Assembly (NCBI GenBank): GCA_964570325.1 | Contig: CAZMXS010000009.1 | Location: 38,067-102,066 of the forward strand | Direction: 5' to 3' | DNA length: 64,000 nt | From: CAZMXS01 sp964570325 | Lineage (GTDB): Bacteria; Verrucomicrobiota; Kiritimatiellia; CAIQIC01; CAZMXS01 | Part shown: one piece after another, positions 59,017 to 64,000 of the stretch | How the letters are laid out: each line of letters begins with the position of its first letter | Numbering within the stretch: position 1 is the stretch's first letter | Notes under the pieces: generated by a model | Seen by the model: only the letters and a program-made list of their open reading frames with translations | Told to the model about the DNA's origin: nothing | Databases searched by the model: none | Position numbers and translations under genes: made by a program

Positions 59017-60147
59017 ATGACAACCAACGCTCCACAAACTCCAACTCTGAATAAAGGCTGCGCCCGCATGGTGCTTTCCTTGTTCACCATTCTCTTTTGC
59101 GCGTTGTTCCTTGAAATCTTCCTGCGCCTGTTCGTGCCCGAGAAACCGCCGTTTGTCAATGAAGGCTACCTGCCCTGGATTGCATACGATCCGGTGATCG
59201 GCTGGGTTAACCGGCCTGGTTTTGAAGGCCGGCAAACGATCACCGGCAAGTTCGATGTGGCCATCCGGATCAACTCGCAAGGATTGCGTGGGCCCGAGTG
59301 CGCTTACGCCCGGACGCCCGGAAAAAAAAGAGTGCTGGTGATCGGCGACTCGTTTACCTTCGGACATGGCGCCGAAGAACGGGATGTGTTCACCACGCGT
59401 TTGGCGGCGTTGCTGCCGGGAACCGAGGTGCTCAACGGCGCGGTGGTGGGTTGGGGGCACGATCAGCAGTTGTTGTGGTTGGAACGAGAAGGGCTGAAAT
59501 ACCAACCCGACCTGGTCGTCTGGGCCTTCAGTTCCGCGGATATTCCCCGTAATACGGTGTATTTCCGGCGCATGGCCGACCCGCGGACAGCATTGGATTA
59601 CGCCAAGCCGCGCTACCTTTTGGAGGCCGGCAAACTGGTTCTGACCAACGTGCCGACGATTCCGCCGGAGGGGGTGGCGGAGGCAGTGGCGCAACTGGAA
59701 GCCCGCCGCGCGGCGGCGCGTCCAGCGCTGGTTCGCGGACTATGCCGCTCGCGGCTGTTCCGTCGGATTTACGACTGGATCGCCGACCTGCGCGAGCGGC
59801 GCGAACAGATGGTTCTGGCCCGCGCCATAACGACCGAATTCATCCGTGTGGCCCGCTTAAACAAAATCCCAATAGTATTTGTGTATATCCCGGTTGAAAA
59901 ATGGCTTACAAAAAATAATCCCATGGTGGCGCTCAAGCGCGCCATGGCGCTGAATCTGGCCCGGGAGGTGTGTGCCGCGGAGGGGGTGGAATGCCTCGAC
60001 TTGACGCCTTATTTCAAGAAAGTCGGGCCGGACTCCATCCACAGTCTGTTCATCCCGGACGATGGCCACTACAGTCCGGCCGGACATGAATTGGTGGCGC
60101 GGGTGCTGGCGGAAAAAATGAAAACCAATTTGACTCCTGGCCGCTGA
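59017..60147 (+). CDS. SGNH hydrolase with N-terminal membrane anchor
   Basis: A 376-residue protein. Single span 18-40; then a DUF-like beta segment (YDPVIGWVNRPGFEG) common before SGNH domains in surface-glycan proteins; SGNH block I VLVIGDSFTFGHG (Ser 112), block III region VVWAFSSADIPRN, and block V DDGHYSPAGHELVA (D and H). Likely a glycan O-deacetylase or acyltransferase acting in the periplasm. Separated from the AlgJ gene by a nested hairpin, so it may have its own transcript. Confidence 0.8.
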   Translation: MTTNAPQTPTLNKGCARMVLSLFTILFCALFLEIFLRLFVPEKPPFVNEGYLPWIAYDPVIGWVNRPGFEGRQTITGKFDVAIRINSQGLRGPECAYARTPGKKRVLVIGDSFTFGHGAEERDVFTTRLAALLPGTEVLNGAVVGWGHDQQLLWLEREGLKYQPDLVVWAFSSADIPRNTVYFRRMADPRTALDYAKPRYLLEAGKLVLTNVPTIPPEGVAEAVAQLEARRAAARPALVRGLCRSRLFRRIYDWIADLRERREQMVLARAITTEFIRVARLNKIPIVFVYIPVEKWLTKNNPMVALKRAMALNLAREVCAAEGVECLDLTPYFKKVGPDSIHSLFIPDDGHYSPAGHELVARVLAEKMKTNLTPGR

Positions 60148-60159
60148 TCCCGGTTACGG

Positions 60160-60183
60160 CCACTCGCTCACACTCGTGGGTAC
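60160..60183 (-). repeat. REP-like element (GTAC foot)
   Basis: Minus-strand reading: foot GTAC, arms CCAC/GTGG, inner GT/GC step with a T-G wobble, loop GTGA. It follows the SGNH gene stop by 13 bp. Confidence 0.75.
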
Positions 60184-60252
60184 AAAATCGCCGCCAAACG
60201 TCTCCTTTTTCCCGGCTTGACAAACTAATTATCTGTTTCCATCTGAAATCCT

Positions 60253-60280
60253 TTGACACGCTTCATTTTTAGTGTATTTA
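60253..60280 (+). promoter_or_regulatory. Promoter of the FG-GAP repeat gene
   Basis: TTGACA (60253-60258) and TATTTA (60275-60280), spacer 16. The start codon at 60368 lies about 80 bases after the expected transcription start. Confidence 0.6.
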
Positions 60281-60367
60281 TCCACAAACGCGCCGGGCTG
60301 GGGGCGTGCGGTGGAGTACACCCTGACAGTTCGTCGCGCACACCCCATAATTGGGAGCAAGAAAAGC

Positions 60368-62413
60368 ATGATGCGTTGGACGTCGGTTGCCTGGGTCTCA
60401 TTGTTTGTTTGCCTGCTGGGTATCGGTTCGGTCTTTGCGGCAATTCCGGAAATTCTTGAAATTGGCCCGGAGGAGGCGCTCCCCACCGGACTGGGTCGGT
60501 TGAGCTCGATTGCCTGCGATGCCAAGAACCAGCCGCATATCGCGTGTGATGGCGGCACATCGGTTTATTTCTATGACAAGATCAACGGCGTTTGGCAGAA
60601 CTCGGCGTACAATGTGACCGCGTTTGGCTGGCGGCAGTTCTTCAATCCGCGTCTGGAAATTGACAATACGGATCGCGCTTGGGCGTCCGGCATCGCCATT
60701 TTCCCCATTGGTGTTATTCAGCGCGGCAATATTTCCACGGCGCCTTCGACGCCTGGTGTCTCCAGTTGGTATGTGAATCCGGCCAGTTGGGATACAGGTA
60801 ATTTGTCAATTGACCTGCCCCTGGGCCACGTCACGGCTTACAGCAGCGCAGGCAATTGGCAGACGCGGGTGTACAACGCGAGCGTGGCGGGTGGCGCGCA
60901 GTTGCTGGAGAAAGGGGTCATGTATTGTGGTGTTGGCGGCGAGGCTAATACCATTCACATCAGCCGGGCGGGCCTGCTCCAGCATGCCAACGGGAAATTG
61001 CAATCGGTATGGCATGTGGCCACGGAGGCGCATGCGGGGTATGGCTATTCTTATTATCAAAACTCTGCGCGGTTTGCTCGCGGGCAGCCGTCTGTAGGCT
61101 GGGCGGATCCGCGGTATTACACCGGTATGGGCAAGGACGGCGCCTATGTCAGTTGCTATGGCGACAACAAAGAGCAAGAGATTGCTTACATCGCTTGCGA
61201 TCTGACCTATGACAATGGGCAGGGTGGTGTGTATGCCAACGTCTTCCATAAGACGGCCATGGTTTATCCGGTCACTTCAATGTATGTTGTGGATCGCACC
61301 GGCACGAGCGGCCTGCGCCGCTATGCGCCGCAATGGGCGCCGGCCAAGGGCGGCGGCGCGTTCATTGCCTGGGTGAACAGCGGGCGGATCAAAATTCGTT
61401 ATTTCGGTCAGGATGGCAAGCCGGGCCCTGTGCAGGATATCTGCTACGGCACCGTGCCGAACCTGACCTGCGACTCGAAGGGCGACATTCACCTGTCGTA
61501 TAACAACGGCGGGATGAAGTACCGCAAGCTGAATGTCTCGGGTTCCGGCTCCGGCCTGGTGTATGTGCCGGCGGCCGATTTCAATAATGACAACAAGGAT
61601 GACCTGTGCGTTTATGATCCGGTCACTTCCGCGTGGTGGATCCGGACGCTGACAGGAACCGTGCTTTGCGGTGGGACGCCTTTCGGTTACACGGGCGTCA
61701 TTCCCATGGGCGCCGATTTCAACGGCGACGGCTCGGCTGAGACGGCGGTGTATGACCCGGCCACAGGCAAGTGGTATGCGCGGACGCTCTCCGGCACAAC
61801 GGTGCTGAACGGCCGGCAGTGGGGCTTCCCGAATGTTTATCCTTGTCCGGCGGATTACAATGGCGACGGCGCGGCGGAACTCGGCGTCTATGAACCGATT
61901 ACCGGTATGTGGTTCATCCAGTCTGCGGCGAATGAGAGCTATTACTGGGTGCAGCAGTGGGGCTACGCGGGCACCGTGCCGCTGCCGGCGGATTATGACG
62001 GCGACGGCAAGGCGGAACTCTGTGTTTATGATCCCAGCACGCAGATGTGGTACATCCAGAAGTTCCTGAGTTCGACGGCGTGGCAGGTGCAGTTGGGCAT
62101 GAGCAGCACTGTGCCGATGCCGGGCAACTACGACGGCGACCCGACGGGCTCGGCGGACCTGGCGGCGTTCGATCTGAACACCGGCAACTGGTATATTCGG
62201 ACCTTGGCCGGCGCCTCGATCGTCTGGGGTCGCAACTGGGGTTTCCTGGGGTCCATGCCGGTCACGGGTGACTATGATGGCGGTGGTTCCGAATTGGGCG
62301 TCTGGAATCCGAACACAGGCGACTGGTACATCCAGAGCATTACCAATCCAGGCAATGTGACCCAGGTGAACTGGGGCTATCCGGGCGTGATCCCGACGGG
62401 TTCCTGGTACTAA
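60368..62413 (+). CDS. Secreted FG-GAP/VCBS-type repeat protein (copy 1)
   Basis: A 681-residue secreted protein. Signal peptide to about residue 24 (cleavage after VFA), then IPEILEIGPEEALPTG and a beta-propeller-like region to about residue 390 (SSIACDAKNQPHIACDGG; HLSYNNGGMKYRKL). From about 400 to the end come six units of about 47 residues with a D-x-(D/N)-x-D-type calcium loop: ADFNNDNKDDLCVYD, ADFNGDGSAETAVYD, ADYNGDGAAELGVYE, ADYDGDGKAELCVYD, GNYDGDPTGSADLAAFD, GDYDGGGSELGVWN. Such repeats bind calcium and occur in surface or matrix proteins. It has no PEP/IPTL tail. Start at 60368 or 60371; GGGAG lies at about 60352. Confidence 0.8.
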   Translation: MMRWTSVAWVSLFVCLLGIGSVFAAIPEILEIGPEEALPTGLGRLSSIACDAKNQPHIACDGGTSVYFYDKINGVWQNSAYNVTAFGWRQFFNPRLEIDNTDRAWASGIAIFPIGVIQRGNISTAPSTPGVSSWYVNPASWDTGNLSIDLPLGHVTAYSSAGNWQTRVYNASVAGGAQLLEKGVMYCGVGGEANTIHISRAGLLQHANGKLQSVWHVATEAHAGYGYSYYQNSARFARGQPSVGWADPRYYTGMGKDGAYVSCYGDNKEQEIAYIACDLTYDNGQGGVYANVFHKTAMVYPVTSMYVVDRTGTSGLRRYAPQWAPAKGGGAFIAWVNSGRIKIRYFGQDGKPGPVQDICYGTVPNLTCDSKGDIHLSYNNGGMKYRKLNVSGSGSGLVYVPAADFNNDNKDDLCVYDPVTSAWWIRTLTGTVLCGGTPFGYTGVIPMGADFNGDGSAETAVYDPATGKWYARTLSGTTVLNGRQWGFPNVYPCPADYNGDGAAELGVYEPITGMWFIQSAANESYYWVQQWGYAGTVPLPADYDGDGKAELCVYDPSTQMWYIQKFLSSTAWQVQLGMSSTVPMPGNYDGDPTGSADLAAFDLNTGNWYIRTLAGASIVWGRNWGFLGSMPVTGDYDGGGSELGVWNPNTGDWYIQSITNPGNVTQVNWGYPGVIPTGSWY

Positions 62414-62440
62414 TCAGCGGAGTCTGTTGATAAAGCAAGG

Positions 62441-62475
62441 CCGGGCGGCGGGTAACTCGCCGCCCGGTTCTTTTT
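62441..62475 (+). terminator. Rho-independent terminator
   Basis: Perfect 10-bp stem CCGGGCGGCG (62441-62450) / CGCCGCCCGG (62458-62467), loop GGTAACT, followed by TTCTTTTT. Confidence 0.92.
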
Positions 62476-62515
62476 ATGGCGTGAAGAGGAGCGGTGATTG
62501 GGGCGCGATCTGGTT

Positions 62516-62553
62516 GGATTCCCGATAGGGCGAACTGTCCCGGGCGAGCCGCG
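62516..62553 (+). repeat. Dispersed repeat, copy 2
   Basis: Diverged partner of 37758-37793; shared CGAAC-GTCCC core and GCGAGCCGCG end. It lies about 80 bp before the gene at 62634. Confidence 0.5.
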
Positions 62554-62633
62554 TGCTCCGAAAAGGGATCGAGCAGGCTCGACCCAAGCGGCGACAGACG
62601 GTATAAGTTGAATAATCAGGGAGAAACAATCAC

Positions 62634-64000
62634 ATGACGAACAAATCATTGCTATTGGCAATCTTTCTGTTCGCGTTGCTGGCATCAGCCGCCCCGCTCC
62701 TCGCCGCTATCCCGGAAATCCTCGAGATTGGCGCCGAAGAGGCGTTGCCGACCGGCGAGGGCCGGTTGAGTTCGATCGCATGCGATTCCAAGGGCCAGCC
62801 GCACATTGTCTGCGACGGCGGAAACTTCGCGTATTTCTACGATAAGATTAACGGTGTCTGGCGGAATCAGGCTTTCAATGTCTGGCAGAATTGCTATTGG
62901 CGCCAGTTCTATAATCCACGGCTTGAAATTGATCAGACCGACCGCGCCTGGGCGTCCGGCATCACCGTTGGCGCAATCGGCGTGATCAACCGCGGCACGG
63001 TGGCCACCGCGCCGGGATATATGGCCTTTTCGCGCTGGTATGTGAACGTCAACAGTTGGGACACGGGAAATCTTTCCGTTGATCTGCCGCTCGGTCGCGT
63101 GACGGCTTACAGCAGCCAGGGATATTGGCAGACACGGCGTTACATTGACAATCCGGCGAATGGCGACACCTTGTGGCTGGAGGCCGGCCAGATGTATTGC
63201 GGCGTCGGCGGCGAAGCCAACACCATTCACATCAGCCGCGCAGGCCTGCTCCCGCATGCCAACGGCAAGAACCAGTCAGTGTGGCACGTGGCGACCGAAG
63301 CCCGACACGGCTACGGGCTTTCTTTTTATCAGAACTCGGCGCGTTTTGCCCGCGGCCAGCCTTCGGTTGGATGGGCCGACCCGAACTACTATGTGGGCAT
63401 GGGCCGGGATGGCGCTTATGTCAGTTGCTACGGGGACAACAAGGAATACGAGGTGGCGTATATCGCCTGCGATCTGACATTCGATAACGGGCAGGGTGGA
63501 GTGTATGCGAATGTCTTTGTGAATACGGCCATGCGGTATCCCCTCAATTCGATTTATGTTGTGGACCGCACCGGCACAAGCGGCTTGCGCCGTTATGCGC
63601 CGCAATGGGCGCCGGCCAAGGGTGGCGGCGCATTTCTGGCGTGGGTGAACAGCGGCCGCATCAAGATCCGTTATTTCGATCAAAACGGCGCGCCGGGGCC
63701 GGCACAAGATATTTGCAACGGCACCGTGCCGAACCTGACCTGCGATTCACGAGGGGATATTCACCTGTCGTATAACAACGGCGGCATGAAGTACCGCAAG
63801 CTGGATGTTTCCGGGTCGGGCTCCGGCGAGATTTTTGTGCCGGCAGCCGACTTCAATAACGATGGCCAGGACGACCTGTGCGTTTACGATCCGGTGTCTT
63901 CCGCGTGGTGGATTCGGACACTGGCCGGCGCGGTGCTCTGCGCCGGCGCGCCCTACGGTTACACCGGCGTGATTCCGTGCCCGGCGGACTACAACGGCGA
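62634..64000 (+). CDS. Secreted FG-GAP/VCBS-type repeat protein (copy 2), cut by the window end
   Basis: About 455 residues are visible. Signal peptide to about residue 24 (LLASAAPLLA), then IPEILEIGAEEALPTGEGRLSSIACD, nearly the same as copy 1, and the same propeller-like region with SSGYWQTR, QNSARFARGQPSVGWADP and HLSYNNGGMKYRKLD. The first calcium-loop repeat ADFNNDGQDDLCVYD and the start of the second are visible. The high protein identity to copy 1 with an own ribosome site (GGGAGA at about 62620) and a terminator between them suggest a recent tandem duplication with separate transcription. Confidence 0.8.
   Translation, partial: MTNKSLLLAIFLFALLASAAPLLAAIPEILEIGAEEALPTGEGRLSSIACDSKGQPHIVCDGGNFAYFYDKINGVWRNQAFNVWQNCYWRQFYNPRLEIDQTDRAWASGITVGAIGVINRGTVATAPGYMAFSRWYVNVNSWDTGNLSVDLPLGRVTAYSSQGYWQTRRYIDNPANGDTLWLEAGQMYCGVGGEANTIHISRAGLLPHANGKNQSVWHVATEARHGYGLSFYQNSARFARGQPSVGWADPNYYVGMGRDGAYVSCYGDNKEYEVAYIACDLTFDNGQGGVYANVFVNTAMRYPLNSIYVVDRTGTSGLRRYAPQWAPAKGGGAFLAWVNSGRIKIRYFDQNGAPGPAQDICNGTVPNLTCDSRGDIHLSYNNGGMKYRKLDVSGSGSGEIFVPAADFNNDGQDDLCVYDPVSSAWWIRTLAGAVLCAGAPYGYTGVIPCPADYNG

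Noticed and set aside
1..64000. tRNA, rRNA, insertion sequences, prophage
   Set aside because: Intergenic gaps are short; I found no cloverleaf-like sequence, no rRNA core sequence, no transposase or integrase and no terminal inverted repeats.

Overview
The window is GC-rich, densely coding DNA from a bacterial chromosome. I see no rRNA, tRNA, CRISPR array, insertion sequence or replication origin. The organism looks like a member of the PVC group, most likely Kiritimatiellota or a close relative; this is inference. The reasons are secreted proteins with PEP-CTERM and IPTL-CTERM sorting tails, an XrtH-type exosortase, sulfatase-fold proteins with TPR tails, FG-GAP-type secreted repeat proteins, and many membrane glycosyltransferase-like proteins fused to TPRs.

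Layout. 0-10 kb: tail of a cyclase-family protein, an MtnX-like HAD phosphatase, a three-gene iron/organic-anion type ABC importer, an organophosphate antiporter, a DUF805 protein, and two tandem aspartyl-protease-fold lipoproteins. 10-18 kb: a three-subunit molybdenum hydroxylase (MoCo, 2Fe-2S, FAD), a MocA-like nucleotidyltransferase and an SsuABC/TauABC-type importer. 17.5-22.2 kb: plsY and gpsA (phospholipid synthesis) behind a CHASE histidine kinase and a NarL-type regulator. 22.2-28.8 kb: an accessory block with VapBC, a lower-GC pair of secreted proteins, a HigBA-like pair whose toxin is frameshifted, an orphan HicB with a seven-codon hicA remnant, and two DUF4143 ATPases. 28.8-43 kb: an STT3/PglB-like protein, two sulfatase-fold TPR proteins, a degenerate archaemetzincin-like protein, a GT39-TPR protein, a frameshifted membrane spermidine-synthase-like TPR protein, and an exosortase H system with its substrate. 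43-60 kb: a surface-glycan cluster (SAM methyltransferase, sugar epimerase, GT2, GtrA, GT-C-like proteins, FrhB-like protein, MBOAT plus AlgJ-like O-acetylation pair, SGNH hydrolases). 60-64 kb: two tandem secreted FG-GAP-repeat paralogues, the second cut by the window edge.

The genes point to a Gram-negative-type cell that invests heavily in building, decorating and anchoring an outer glycan/protein surface.

The most unusual content is non-coding. (i) A REP-like family with a GTAG/GTAC foot and a hairpin capped by GNRA-type loops, often as inverted pairs. (ii) About ten degenerate arrays of 7-bp units at gene ends, which run into coding sequence and form C-terminal tails. (iii) A related U-rich leader just upstream of three unrelated start codons that lack a Shine-Dalgarno sequence. 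(iv) A nested hairpin between an IPTL-CTERM substrate gene and its exosortase gene. Two frameshifts in homopolymers (G8, T11) are each repaired by removing one base, so they may be slippage sites or assembly errors.
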